A stretch of DNA of 64,000 bases from NCBI GenBank assembly GCA_030826945.1, contig JAPQLC010000010.1, forward strand, positions 113,501-177,500, in the 5' to 3' direction. Of the stretch, positions 31,162 to 44,952 are shown piece after piece. The translations under genes and the position numbers were made by a program. Every line of letters begins with the position of its first letter. The stretch's first letter is position 1. The notes beneath the pieces were generated by a model. The model saw nothing but the letters and a program-made list of their open reading frames with translations, did not search any database and had not been told where the DNA came from. Source of the stretch: Candidatus Thiobius zoothamnicola (GTDB lineage Bacteria; Pseudomonadota; Gammaproteobacteria; Chromatiales; Chromatiaceae).

Positions 31162-31333
31162 GAATATTCCAGATAACAATCAGTCAAAGTTATTGTGGTG
31201 AACTCAAACCAAGCATCTTTGATAGTAAATGCCGTCCACTCCCTGGCAGTTTATACATAAATGACTCTAAGAGGCTTGTTTTAGATCATATCACCATAAA
31301 GCTATACTTCTCAGCTAACATTCACCTTCATTA

Positions 31334-32079
31334 TCAATTTAAAGCACAACTAGCTGAATTGAAAGCCAATAATTTTCGCCAGTCAATCGCACCATCCGTA
31401 TAACAGAATTCACCCGCAAAATCCGCAGAAAAACGATTAATGACTTTCGCATATTCATTATGGAAACGTTCATTACGTTGCTTCGCTTGATGGCCCAAAG
31501 GCGTGATAATCTCTGTATATAGATCTAATTCCCCAGAGATAAACGTCCAAAAATCCTGCCCACAATATTTGAGATAATCACCTTTATCTGGCTGATTTTC
31601 TTTACCATAGCAACAACCATTGACTGCTATAACCTGTAATTTTGATTGGCTGGTGCGTAGAATTTTTTTCGCCTTTTTAAAGTTATCAATCATACGTTTT
31701 ATTTGGCTACTATTACCCCAGTTAGGTCCTGATTTGACCGAAACCAGATAGCGCACACCTTCTTATTAAATTCCAAATCAATTCCTTCAGCCGATGATTT
31801 AATTCCTTGATAAACCATTTGATTAATTTGTATTGCCAAGCCTTCCAGGAAATCACCAAAAATAGTTTCTTCCTGTGAAGAGATATAAGCATCCAAGAAA
31901 GATTGGATTAAATCATGCGCAGTCAGAATATTCTTAGCCCGGAATAAATAGGGATTTTTACGGCGTAAAATCGTATGAAGTTTCAGTGTTGTTAATTTTT
32001 GCAACCGCTTATCATGGAACGTATCAATATGCTCAGTAATGTAACTCTGGGTAATTAGCAGCAAATCGTGTGAAATCAT
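31334..32079 (-). pseudogene. PmeII-like type II restriction endonuclease, frameshifted
   Basis: Two overlapping frames encode consecutive parts of one protein. The first (32079 down to 31699) contains ETIFGDFLEGLAIQINQMVYQG and GIDLEFNKK; the second (to 31334) continues VRYLVSVKSGPNWGNSSQIK and NGCCYGKENQPDKGDYLKYCG. The join is at a G run on the coding strand (plus-strand 31757-31758): one extra G would restore NKKGVRYLVSVKSG. The break falls between the catalytic Asp (GIDLEF) and Lys (SVKSG) of a PD-(D/E)xK-type centre, so neither piece can be a complete nuclease. It lies 15 bases downstream of the methyltransferase. A one-base assembly error is the main alternative. Confidence 0.78.
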
Positions 32080-32094
32080 TCATATTTTCCCATT

Positions 32095-32925
32095 TCACCC
32101 AAACAGCATGGATTGCTGCCGTTCCTGCATGGATTCTGTAAATTGCTCACAATAAATCTGATGTATTTCAATACCAATAGCATTGCGGCCTAAATCATTA
32201 GCTGCATTTAATGTTGTGCCTGAACCCATAAAGGGATCCAGAACCATATCACCCGGTTCAGTAAATAACCGGATGAACCAAGCTGGTAAAGTTTCTGGAA
32301 AAACAGCGCTATGACTACGATTCGCACATTCAGTTGCCATATGCAGAACATTGCTTGGGTAAGCTTTATCACGGCCAACCCAATTGGAAATATTTTTACC
32401 GAAACCACTGCCAACTTTAGATTCATCGCGTGATTTATCCGTATCATTCAAACTGCGTAAACGAGTTTTCGCCCAATCACCAACCGGTACCATGACTTCT
32501 TCTTGAAACATTTTAAACTTTTTTTGTTTATTAAACTGTACCAAGCGCTCCCAGGCATCTCGGAATCTATTCGGCCATTTACCCGGATAGCAATTCTTTT
32601 TATGCCAGATAAATTCTTCTGTCCATAACCATCCTTGCTCTCGCATCGCTATGATCAGTTTCAGTACATAAGTATGACGCTCTCCTCCCACGACCCGTTC
32701 TTTTATGTTGAGGATAAAAGTTCCTTCCGGTTTAAGAACACGCAGAAGTTCAGCAGAAATTGGTAAAAACCACTCAACATATTGGTCTGGATGTATACCA
32801 CCGTAAGTTTGTTTACGTTGGTCAGCATAAGGCGGTGAAGTAACAATTAAATCAATGCTGTTTGTCGGCAGCACATGCAATTCTTGCGCGCAATCGCCAC
32901 AAATGACCCGAGGGACAGTATTCAT
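32095..32925 (-). CDS. type II DNA methyltransferase (N4-cytosine/N6-adenine class)
   Basis: AdoMet-dependent modification enzyme of a restriction-modification pair. The catalytic motif IV TSPPY follows near the N-terminus (VICGDCAQELHVLPTNSIDLIVTSPPY). The AdoMet motif I DPFMGSGTTLNAA comes near the C-terminus, giving the beta-type order with a target-recognition region between. It is 276 residues and intact. The recognition sequence cannot be read. Its partner nuclease is frameshifted, so this is effectively an orphan methylase. The AT-rich base composition of the pair suggests horizontal acquisition. Confidence 0.9.
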   Translation of the reverse strand: MNTVPRVICGDCAQELHVLPTNSIDLIVTSPPYADQRKQTYGGIHPDQYVEWFLPISAELLRVLKPEGTFILNIKERVVGGERHTYVLKLIIAMREQGWLWTEEFIWHKKNCYPGKWPNRFRDAWERLVQFNKQKKFKMFQEEVMVPVGDWAKTRLRSLNDTDKSRDESKVGSGFGKNISNWVGRDKAYPSNVLHMATECANRSHSAVFPETLPAWFIRLFTEPGDMVLDPFMGSGTTLNAANDLGRNAIGIEIHQIYCEQFTESMQERQQSMLFG

Positions 32926-33050
32926 TCAAACCCCATATAACATTCACAACGGCAAAACAAAAATGCTGTTTTCAGTAATCCACTAAAATACGCCACCTTA
33001 CGTTATATCACCTAGTGCCTAATTCCATTCTTCACATGCAACGTACGCAA

Positions 33051-33090
33051 TAACAAAAATACCGAGGCAACGGACAGTTACCTCGGCTCC
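33051..33090 (-). terminator. intrinsic terminator of the symporter operon
   Basis: On the minus strand CCGAGG (from 33086) pairs with CCTCGG (to 33062) across a 13-nt loop and is followed by ATTTTTGTTA. It lies about 60 bases after the symporter stop. A second inverted repeat, CAGGGCGAT / ATCGCCCTG at 33118-33141, stands between the stop and this hairpin. Confidence 0.7.
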
Positions 33091-33151
33091 AGACCCTATT
33101 ATTTTGTTAGTGCAACACAGGGCGATGAATAAATCGCCCTGCCACCATCAC

Positions 33152-34936
33152 TTAATGGCCTGTAGAAGTACCAGCACCTTTGGGTACCCGAATATCTTCA
33201 ACCAATTGTTGAATATGTTGAGGTGTTTCAGGTGTGATTTTAGACACCCATATGGCGACAGCGAAGTTCACCAAGGCACCAATAGCACCAAATGCATTTG
33301 GCGAGATGCCGAAGAACCAATTCGGCCCCATATCACCCAGGAATGTTGTTCCAGGAATAAAGAAAATACCTTTATGCTGGAACACATAAAGCAAGGTAAT
33401 GCTGATGCCAGCAATCATCCCAGCAATCGCACCCTGACTGTTTATTCGCTTGGCAAAAATACCCATCATCAATACCGGGAAGATGGAAGAAGCCGCCAGA
33501 CCAAATGCGATCGCCACAGTACCCGCCGCAAATCCAGGTGGATTGAATCCAAGATAGCCAGCTAATGCAATCGCACCCACCATAGATAAACGCGAGGCCA
33601 TCAATTCATTTTTCTCCGAAATATTCGGATTAATCATGCCTTTAATGACGTCATGCGAAACCGCTGATGCAATCGCTAACAACAAACCAGCCGCTGTTGA
33701 TAAAGCTGCCGCCAAACCGCCAGCAACCACAATGGCGATTACCCAGTTCGGAAGGCCTGAAATTTCAGGATTAGCCAGCACCATGATATCACGGTCAACC
33801 TTCACCATCTCATTACCTTTCCAACCAAAGGCTTCTGCTTTGGCAACCATATCCGGGTTTTTGTCATTGTAATATTGGATACGGCCATCACCATTTTTAT
33901 CTTCGTATTTCAACAAACCGGTTTTTTCCCAGTTTTTGAACCAAGTCGGTGCTTGAGCATATTCCAAGTTGCCTGTTTGTTCGCCAACAGGACCAATTTG
34001 GATAGTTTCCATCAGGTTCAAACGCGCCATGGAAGCAACAGCAGGTGCTGTCGTATACAAAATGGCAATGAACAATAAGGCCCAGCCGGCTGAACTACGC
34101 GCATCTTTGACTTTAGGCACGGTAAAGAAACGGATAATAACGTGCGGCAAACCAGCAGTACCAATCATCAACGATAAGGTGTACACAAACATATTCAGTT
34201 TGCTGCCCATCACTTGAGTGGAATATTGGTTAAAACCCAAATCTTGCACGACGGTATCCAACTTTTCCATCATGGTCATACCAGAACCATCCGCCATCAT
34301 GCCGATCAAGCCAAGCTGAGGCAGCCAGTCACCTGTCAGATTCATGGAAATGAACACTGCCGGAATCGTGTAAGCGAAAATCAATACGCAATATTGAGCA
34401 ATCTGCGTGTAGGTAATGCCTTTCATACCGCCTAGAACCGCGTAGATGAACACAATACCCATACCAATAACCAAGCCCATTTCATAGCTGGTTTCGAGGA
34501 AGCGGGAGAAAGCCACGCCGATACCTTTCATTTGACCAATGACGTAAGTCACTGAAGCCAAAATCAGACAAATAACCGCAACCAAACGCGCAGTTTTCGA
34601 GTAGAAGCGATCACCGATAAATTCCGGCACAGTAAATTTACCGAACTTACGCAGGTAAGGCGCAAGCAGCATCGCCAACAAGACGTAACCACCCGTCCAT
34701 CCCATCAAAAAGACAGAGGCACCATAGCCGTTAAAAGCAATCAAACCGGCCATGGAAATGAAAGATGCAGCAGACATCCAATCAGCTGCGGTGGCCATGC
34801 CATTGGCGATTGGATTCACCCCTTTGCCCGCGACATAAAATTCACCCGTACTGCCGGCACGCGCCCAAATGGCGATGCCGATATACAGTAGGAAAGTGAT
34901 GCCAACCACTATATAAGTCAGAGTACTTAGATCCAT
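33152..34936 (-). CDS. sodium:solute symporter, acetate-permease-like large subunit
   Basis: SSS-family secondary transporter of the group that works with a DUF4212 small subunit; family members take up acetate or other short organic acids with sodium. It is 594 residues with about thirteen membrane helices. Recognised segments include WMSAASFISMAGLIAFNGYGASVFLMGW and GGLAAALSTAAGLLLAIASAVSHDVIKG. A polar loop around residues 346-357 reads DKNGDGRIQYYN, an EF-hand-like calcium loop. The DUF4212 gene lies 12 bases upstream. Confidence 0.9.
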   Translation of the reverse strand: MDLSTLTYIVVGITFLLYIGIAIWARAGSTGEFYVAGKGVNPIANGMATAADWMSAASFISMAGLIAFNGYGASVFLMGWTGGYVLLAMLLAPYLRKFGKFTVPEFIGDRFYSKTARLVAVICLILASVTYVIGQMKGIGVAFSRFLETSYEMGLVIGMGIVFIYAVLGGMKGITYTQIAQYCVLIFAYTIPAVFISMNLTGDWLPQLGLIGMMADGSGMTMMEKLDTVVQDLGFNQYSTQVMGSKLNMFVYTLSLMIGTAGLPHVIIRFFTVPKVKDARSSAGWALLFIAILYTTAPAVASMARLNLMETIQIGPVGEQTGNLEYAQAPTWFKNWEKTGLLKYEDKNGDGRIQYYNDKNPDMVAKAEAFGWKGNEMVKVDRDIMVLANPEISGLPNWVIAIVVAGGLAAALSTAAGLLLAIASAVSHDVIKGMINPNISEKNELMASRLSMVGAIALAGYLGFNPPGFAAGTVAIAFGLAASSIFPVLMMGIFAKRINSQGAIAGMIAGISITLLYVFQHKGIFFIPGTTFLGDMGPNWFFGISPNAFGAIGALVNFAVAIWVSKITPETPQHIQQLVEDIRVPKGAGTSTGH

Positions 34937-34948
34937 AGTGTTTGCCTC

Positions 34949-35203
34949 CTAGTCTTCTTGAACGTTGAATTCACGGTCAAGTGAGTTCATACGCCATGCA
35001 TAGAAAAAGACCAGCACAACAAAGGTATAAATTGAGCCTTGCTGGGCAAACCAAAAACCCAATCCAACACCACCTATTTTGATGGCATTCAATGGATCCG
35101 CCAGGATGATCCCGAAGCCGTATGAAACGACAAACCAGATCACCAAGAGAATACTGACCAAGCGAATATTCGCCTGCCAGTACCCAGTGATATCAGCATT
35201 CAT
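34949..35203 (-). CDS. DUF4212 small subunit of the sodium:solute symporter
   Basis: An 84-residue membrane protein with two hydrophobic segments (IRLVSILLVIWFVVSYGFGIIL and YTFVVLVFFYAWRMNSLDREF). The pattern YWQANIRL...LAIWFVVSYG...F.F..WFAQQGSI is that of DUF4212 proteins encoded directly before VC2705-type symporters. It is the first gene of the two-gene operon. Confidence 0.9.
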   Translation of the reverse strand: MNADITGYWQANIRLVSILLVIWFVVSYGFGIILADPLNAIKIGGVGLGFWFAQQGSIYTFVVLVFFYAWRMNSLDREFNVQED

Positions 35204-35574
35204 AAAACCTATTACTCCTCGTTAGACAGTTGATTGATCTCCGTAGAGAAGTCGATACAGAATTTTTTGCGAATCTTCCCTAATTATGTTTCAGGATTAT
35301 CAACAGTTTGATCGACATCATGATTTTTTCGTTTTAAAAAATGAATGTCAATTGAAAACAAATTGTTACTCCTCTCATCAATGCCAAATTTTAGACCTAT
35401 CATTGATACGATAGGTGACTTTTAGACAAAATTGACAAGGAAAAATCACCATAGTTTAAGAAAAATTCGTTACTTTTTGTAACAAAGATGTTTCCATAGG
35501 TGAAGCGTTCAAAAAATGAATCATACGCCACTTAACCCATCGATAGATTAAATTTATCGACGAGATAACCCAGC
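35204..35574. other. intergenic region between the symporter operon and gyrB
   Basis: This AT-rich gap of 371 bases holds the promoter side of the DUF4212-symporter operon and the downstream end of gyrB. An inverted repeat CCTATC (35396-35401) / GATAGG (35410-35415) could be an operator. One DnaA-box-like TTATCAACA is at 35297-35305, with one mismatch and no cluster. No gene and no clear terminator are seen. Confidence 0.4.
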
Positions 35575-38004
<2,430 letters not shown>

Positions 38005-38052
38005 TCAAAAGCTTTAAAGATTCATTATACACGCTAAAGTCAGTTTAAATGA

Positions 38053-39114
38053 TCAACAATTCACCTCACCTTGTTCCACGTGGAACACACTTTCAGGTTG
38101 AACAATCTGACAAATATCTTTTTCATCTAAAGCGGTAATAAATGATTGATTATATAAATCATTTAAAGTGGACAACAAATGTTCACAATTTTTTGAATCT
38201 AATTCGGCACTTAATTCATCAAATAAAAGCACAGTGGAGGTTTCTCGTATTTCCTTAATCAATTTAGTTTGTGCAAAATAAAAAGCACAAGCCAGCATTT
38301 TAAGTTGTCCACGAGATAGTAGTTTTCCAGTGCTCATATTTTCACTTTGAATACAAACATCTGCTCTGTGAATGCCATGAGTCGTATATTTGACTTTTTT
38401 ATCATACTCTAAGGATTTTTTTAATATATGTAATAGATCTGCATCTAAAGACCAACCACGCTTGTACTGGATATTGAGTGCAACAGGTTGCGACCAAAGA
38501 TTCATGTAATAAGAGACATACTCAGTCAATTTAGCGATATATTCAGACCGCCATAAGTCAATTTCAAGCGCTGACTTATGCAATGCAGAATCCCATGAAT
38601 TTACTGTATCTAAGGACAACTTTAAGGCCGCATTCCTCTGATCTAACGCTCTGTAATATTTTTTCATTTCAGTAAGATATTGGTGTTCCACGTGAAACAA
38701 ACCACTATCAATAAAATTTCTTCTTACTCCAGGGCCTGAAGTTAATAACAATTGCGGATTAGAGCTAATCCATGTAACAGGCAATAAACATAATATTTCT
38801 GAGCGCCGTATTGATGATTTGCCATCTAAACGGATCATCAAGTTATCTTTAGTTCTTTGCATACCCAAATCATGTGACAAGTTTCCACGCGAACAAAAAC
38901 TGACCATAATTCGAAAATTATCACTACCTTGTTTAATTAAAGGTACAACTTCACGATGACGAAAGCTTTTACCATGAAAAATAACATAAATGGATTCCAA
39001 TAAACTGGTTTTCCCCGATCCATTAGTACCAAAAATAATATTCATCCCTGGTGATGGGTGTATATTGATATTTTCCAAAATTCTCAAATTTTGAATTTGT
39101 AATCTCTTAAGCAT
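38053..39114 (-). CDS. recF: DNA replication and repair protein RecF
   Basis: SMC-like ATPase that helps load RecA at gaps. Walker A is IIFGTNGSGKTSLLESIYVI, the signature motif is in STGKLLSRGQLKMLACAF, and Walker B is TVLLFDELSAELDSKNCEHLL. It is 353 residues. Its coding sequence contains two perfect parS-like palindromes, one near the 3' end and one in the middle. An intrinsic terminator lies upstream, between dnaN and recF. Confidence 0.95.
   Translation of the reverse strand: MLKRLQIQNLRILENINIHPSPGMNIIFGTNGSGKTSLLESIYVIFHGKSFRHREVVPLIKQGSDNFRIMVSFCSRGNLSHDLGMQRTKDNLMIRLDGKSSIRRSEILCLLPVTWISSNPQLLLTSGPGVRRNFIDSGLFHVEHQYLTEMKKYYRALDQRNAALKLSLDTVNSWDSALHKSALEIDLWRSEYIAKLTEYVSYYMNLWSQPVALNIQYKRGWSLDADLLHILKKSLEYDKKVKYTTHGIHRADVCIQSENMSTGKLLSRGQLKMLACAFYFAQTKLIKEIRETSTVLLFDELSAELDSKNCEHLLSTLNDLYNQSFITALDEKDICQIVQPESVFHVEQGEVNC
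38072..38087. promoter_or_regulatory. parS centromere site 1 (inside recF)
   Basis: TGTTCCACGTGGAACA is a perfect 16-bp palindrome matching the chromosomal ParB-binding parS consensus. It lies in the last codons of recF, near the dnaA-dnaN region, where parS sites usually cluster. A parB gene is present at 52239-53120. Confidence 0.88.
38684..38699. promoter_or_regulatory. parS centromere site 2 (inside recF)
   Basis: TGTTCCACGTGAAACA matches the parS consensus TGTTNCACGTGAAACA exactly. It is 612 bases from site 1 and also within recF. Two perfect copies in one gene are very unlikely by chance. Confidence 0.88.
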
Positions 39115-39189
39115 TTATAACGCCTAAATTTAAAGTTAATTATTTTAAACGCAATTAGAAATTTACTGTTCATTATTTAACAAACAAAT

Positions 39190-39216
39190 AAAAAGGGGCT
39201 TAAAGCCCCTTTTTAT
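39190..39216 (-). terminator. terminator between dnaN and recF
   Basis: A strong hairpin with a G/C core (AGGGGCTT / AAGCCCCT type stem, minimal loop) is flanked by A residues on one side and T residues on the other, so it can act in both directions. It sits in the 122-base dnaN-recF gap and would uncouple recF-gyrB from dnaN. Confidence 0.8.
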
Positions 39217-39236
39217 TTTGACCGTTGAAAATGGTA

Positions 39237-40337
39237 TTACAAACGCATTGGCATCACAATATAACGACACTCATCAGACTCTGTCGAAGTTATCAAGCAA
39301 CTTGAATCAACGCCAGCAAAAATCATATTAATTTTGTCGCCATCAATCACATTTAATACATCCAATAAATAACTCACGTTGAAACCCATATTGAATTTCT
39401 CATCATTATATTCGACTTCAATTTCTTCCTTAGCTTCATCCTGCTCTGAATTATGGGCTTCTAATATCAGTAAATTATCCTCCAACGTGAAACGAATACC
39501 ACGATATTTTTCATTTGATAAAACAGAAGTACGAATAAGTGCCTGTTTAAGTATTTTTTTCTCTACAACCATTTGACAAATCTTTCCAGAAGGCATCACA
39601 CGTTCATATTCAGGAAAACGCCCATCAATTAACTTTGATGTAAAATATGAATCATCAACTGTTACCTGAATATAGCTATTACTCAGATTAATTTTCATAA
39701 CACTGTCGCTTTCATTAAGTAATTTACCTAATTCAACAACAGCTTTTCTCGGCAAGATAATTTGACTATCTATATTCGATTCGATATCCAAATCACAATC
39801 ACAAAGTGCTAATCGATGACCATCTGTTGCCACAGCACGAATTTTATTTTTACTTATCTCTAATAATAATCCATTTAAATAATAACGAACATCCTGTTGT
39901 GCGATTGCAAAGGTTGTTTTGTTAATCAAACGTCTCAGCGTAATTTGTGGAACATGAAAAACTTGATTTTGAGTGGTTGAATCAATAACTGGGTAGTCAG
40001 AAGCGGGTAACAATCCCATAGTGTACTTTCCACGTCCAGCCGAGAGGACTACTCTGGTATCGTCAACCAATAAATCAATTTTGGATTCATCTGGTAAGGC
40101 TTTACAAATATCCACTAATTTACGTGCAGGCAAGGTGAATTCAATATCTTGCGTAGCCTCAATCGGGATACTGGTACTTAGTTCTACTTCAAGGTCAGTA
40201 GCAACAATAAAAAACCGGCCATTGATTATTTTCAATAAGAAATTAGCAAGTATCGGTAAGGTTTGCCGACGTTCAACAATATTACTCGCCATTAATAATG
40301 GTTTCAGCAAACTATTTTTGGAAGTGGTAATTTTCAC
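39237..40337 (-). CDS. dnaN: DNA polymerase III beta subunit (sliding clamp)
   Basis: Ring-shaped processivity clamp. It begins MKITTSKNSLLKPLLMASNIVERRQTLPILANFLL and ends SSCLITSTESDECRYIVMPMRL, the canonical C-terminus. Three clamp folds span 366 residues. It is also the docking site for Hda, encoded at 7852-8547. An AT-rich gap of 222 bases with DnaA-box-like sequences separates it from dnaA. Confidence 0.98.
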   Translation of the reverse strand: MKITTSKNSLLKPLLMASNIVERRQTLPILANFLLKIINGRFFIVATDLEVELSTSIPIEATQDIEFTLPARKLVDICKALPDESKIDLLVDDTRVVLSAGRGKYTMGLLPASDYPVIDSTTQNQVFHVPQITLRRLINKTTFAIAQQDVRYYLNGLLLEISKNKIRAVATDGHRLALCDCDLDIESNIDSQIILPRKAVVELGKLLNESDSVMKINLSNSYIQVTVDDSYFTSKLIDGRFPEYERVMPSGKICQMVVEKKILKQALIRTSVLSNEKYRGIRFTLEDNLLILEAHNSEQDEAKEEIEVEYNDEKFNMGFNVSYLLDVLNVIDGDKINMIFAGVDSSCLITSTESDECRYIVMPMRL

Positions 40338-40559
40338 TTTTGTTGAACTCCAATAATTAATAATTTAGATATACCTAATTTATTATTATTAAAGATGGGT
40401 ATAACTGCAAAAAAAAACATTTTTTCCTTATAAAACAATAAGTAACGCTATTATTTCGATAGGAAAAATACGTAATATATTCATATGAATTTCTGTGTAT
40501 TACCTGTGTGTAACTTAATGGCTTTTATCGATGACTAATTTATTCGCAATTAATCCACA
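40338..40559. promoter_or_regulatory. candidate oriC between dnaA and dnaN
   Basis: This gap of 222 bases is strongly AT-rich, especially 40360-40480, which could serve as an unwinding element. Within 70 bases next to the dnaA stop are four sequences with one mismatch to the DnaA box TTATNCACA or its complement: TGTGTATTA (40494-40502), TGTGTGTAA (40505-40513), TTATTCGCA (40540-40548) and TAATCCACA (40551-40559). The nearby parS pair and the dnaA-dnaN-recF-gyrB order fit an origin. None of the boxes is perfect, and the dnaN promoter must also lie here. Confidence 0.5.
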
Positions 40560-41915
40560 TTAATTGTTCAAAGTTCTTAACAGGTTATTATAATCTTCAG
40601 ATACTCTTGGATCGGCATCGCGTAGCTCACTGATTTTACGTGTTGCATAAAGCACAGTAGTGTGATCACGTCCGCCGAAGGATTCGCCTATTTCGGGTAA
40701 ACTATGATTGGTTAGTTCTTTGGCGAGTGCCATGGCAATCTGTCTGGGGCGTGCTAATGTTCGACTGCGTTTGTTTGAGCGCATATCAGATAGGCGAATT
40801 TTGAAATACTCACTGACGGTTTTTTGAATGTTTTCCAACGTCACTAATTTTGCTTGGGCATCAATCATGTCGCGTAAAGCATCTTTGACGAATTCGACAT
40901 TGATGGCTTTTCCAGTGAATTTGGCATTAGCGCTGATTCGACGTAGAGCGCCTTCGAGTTCACGTACATTTGAGCGAATGTTTCTTGCAATAAAAAAGGC
41001 GACTTCGGTGGATAGTTCATCGTCGCACAGTTGTTTCGATTTATTCATTAAAATGGCGACTCTGGTTTCCAGATCAGGGGGTTCAATCGCAACAGTCAAT
41101 CCCCATCCAAAACGTGATTTCAATCGATCTTCCAGGCCTTCAACTTCTTTTGGAAAACGATCACTGGTTAACACAATTTGTTGTCTTGATTCAAAGAGCG
41201 CGTTAAAAGTATGGAAAAATTCTTCTTGCGATCTTTCTTTGCCAGCAAAAAATTGCACATCATCAATGAGTAATGCATTGACGTTACGCATTCTCCGTTT
41301 GAATTCTTCAATAGCACCATGTTGCAATGCCTTTACCATGTCAGCGACAAAGCTTTCGGAGTGCATATATAACACTCGAGCATTATTATCATTATTTTTA
41401 ATGACATTTCCGACAGCATGCATTAAATGTGTTTTGCCTAATCCAACCCCACCATAGATAAATAAAGGGTTATAAGCTAAACCTGGATTTTCTCCTACTT
41501 GAATTCCAGCGGCTTTAGCGATTTGGTTGGATTTTCCTTCAACAAAAGTGGTAAAAGTGAAATCCGGATTTGTATTTGTTGGTTCCGCATGGTGTTTGGA
41601 TTTATTAATTAAAGTATTAGGAGATGAATTTTCACTTTGATGAACATTTTTCTTGTCTGATGAAGGCTCCTCAATAGTTAGGCTGCCTATTTCAAAGTTA
41701 ATGGCTATTTTTTCTTCGTGATCTATATCAGAAAGATAATCTTTGAATTTTTCAAGGTAGTGTGATTTAACCCAATCGAGAACATGAATATTAGGTGCTA
41801 ATAAGCGAATTTGGTGATTTTCCTGAAAACCTTGCAAGGGACGTATCCAGGTGTTGAATTCTTGTTCAGAAATGTCTTTCTTTAGACGTTTGATTAAATA
41901 ATTCCAGGTATTAAT
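40560..41915 (-). CDS. dnaA: chromosomal replication initiator DnaA, probable ATT start
   Basis: AAA+ initiator that melts oriC. Domain III has Walker [18 protein letters not shown] and Walker [22 protein letters not shown]. Domain IV has the DnaA-box-binding motif [16 protein letters not shown]. No ATG, GTG or TTG lies near the homologous N-terminus. The frame stays open to 42020, but only by running out of frame through the end of radC. An ATT at 41915 has GGAG 9 nt upstream and gives a protein whose first Trp is 19 residues before the Trp of WIRPLQ, the same spacing as in E. coli DnaA. About 451 residues result. A TTG or GTG start inside radC (42020 or 42011) is the alternative. Confidence 0.93.
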   Translation of the reverse strand: MNTWNYLIKRLKKDISEQEFNTWIRPLQGFQENHQIRLLAPNIHVLDWVKSHYLEKFKDYLSDIDHEEKIAINFEIGSLTIEEPSSDKKNVHQSENSSPNTLINKSKHHAEPTNTNPDFTFTTFVEGKSNQIAKAAGIQVGENPGLAYNPLFIYGGVGLGKTHLMHAVGNVIKNNDNNARVLYMHSESFVADMVKALQHGAIEEFKRRMRNVNALLIDDVQFFAGKERSQEEFFHTFNALFESRQQIVLTSDRFPKEVEGLEDRLKSRFGWGLTVAIEPPDLETRVAILMNKSKQLCDDELSTEVAFFIARNIRSNVRELEGALRRISANAKFTGKAINVEFVKDALRDMIDAQAKLVTLENIQKTVSEYFKIRLSDMRSNKRSRTLARPRQIAMALAKELTNHSLPEIGESFGGRDHTTVLYATRKISELRDADPRVSEDYNNLLRTLNN

Positions 41916-41967
41916 AGCGAGGTACTCCGGTTTCCGTAAAAATGAATTTTTAGGTATAAGCGATGAT

Positions 41968-42642
41968 TTATATCCAGCCTTGCTGGGCCAAGGATGTGTG
42001 TTCTCCGCCACCAATGACAATGTGATCTAATACACGCACATCAATTAATACTAAGGCATCGCGTAAATGCTTTGTTATAGAAATATCAGCGTCACTGGGT
42101 TTTGTGCTTCCTGAAGGATGATTATGACTAAAAATCACTGCTGCTGCATTGTGTTGCAGTGCCTGTCTCACGACTTCGCGTGGATGTATCGTTGCGCTAT
42201 TAATTGTGCCGCGAAATAATTCTTCGTAGCTGATGACACGATGTTGATTATCCAGATATAAAGCAGCGAAAACTTCGTAAGGATAGTCGCGTAAGCGTGA
42301 TTTAAAATAATCTATGGTTGTTTGTATTGAGTCAATAGTTTCACCTGTGGATATTTGTTCGCTTAGATGACGCCGACTCATTTCAAGTACAGCTTGCAAT
42401 TGAACGTATTTTACATCACCAAGACCTGGTGCTGAACAGAATTCCTTGCGACTTGCGCGTAATAAAGTCCGTAAATTACTGAATCGCTTTAACAGATCAT
42501 CAGCTAAGTCAACGGCACTGCGCCCTTTTATCCCCGTACGTAAAAAAATCGCTAGTAATTCTGCATCAGAGAGTGACGCAGAACCGTTCTGCAGCAATTT
42601 TTCACGCGGTCGCTGCTCATCCGGCCATTCCTTAATAGACAT
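41968..42642 (-). CDS. radC: RadC/JAB-domain protein
   Basis: RadC family protein with an N-terminal helix-hairpin-helix region ([26 protein letters not shown]) and a C-terminal JAB/MPN metallo-domain. The zinc motif is visible as [20 protein letters not shown]. Despite the name, a repair role is not established. From [17 protein letters not shown] (ATG at 42642) it is 224 residues. It lies 52 bases upstream of the dnaA ATT and 37 bases from divergent coaBC, so the dnaA promoter may lie inside radC. Confidence 0.93.
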   Translation of the reverse strand: MSIKEWPDEQRPREKLLQNGSASLSDAELLAIFLRTGIKGRSAVDLADDLLKRFSNLRTLLRASRKEFCSAPGLGDVKYVQLQAVLEMSRRHLSEQISTGETIDSIQTTIDYFKSRLRDYPYEVFAALYLDNQHRVISYEELFRGTINSATIHPREVVRQALQHNAAAVIFSHNHPSGSTKPSDADISITKHLRDALVLIDVRVLDHIVIGGGEHTSLAQQGWI

Positions 42643-42679
42643 ATTTTTCTTTTGTTTGTTACTGTTTCGCCTATCATAA

Positions 42680-44807
<2,128 letters not shown>

Positions 44808-44952
44808 TTGCCTACTTGGGACGGTGCTAAATTTACTGGGTACCGTATTTCCAAGTGAAGAAATTTTTTGAGTAGTGATGGTGGTGAGAGACGTTGTTTT
44901 TACGGCATGAATCAAAATGTACATCGTCAACAGTGAATACTGTTATTGACTG

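Noticed and set aside
40828..41457. 209-codon open frame on the plus strand
   Set aside because: Antisense to dnaA domains III-IV; it has no recognisable motif and is explained by dnaA codon bias.
41916..42020. N-terminal extension of DnaA reading back to a TTG in radC
   Set aside because: The extension overlaps radC out of frame, has no counterpart in DnaA proteins, and its ribosome-binding context is poor compared with the GGAG before the ATT.
44808..44952. Possible small gene or RNA between argB and the repeat element
   Set aside because: No coding pattern, tRNA-like fold or promoter-terminator pair could be supported.
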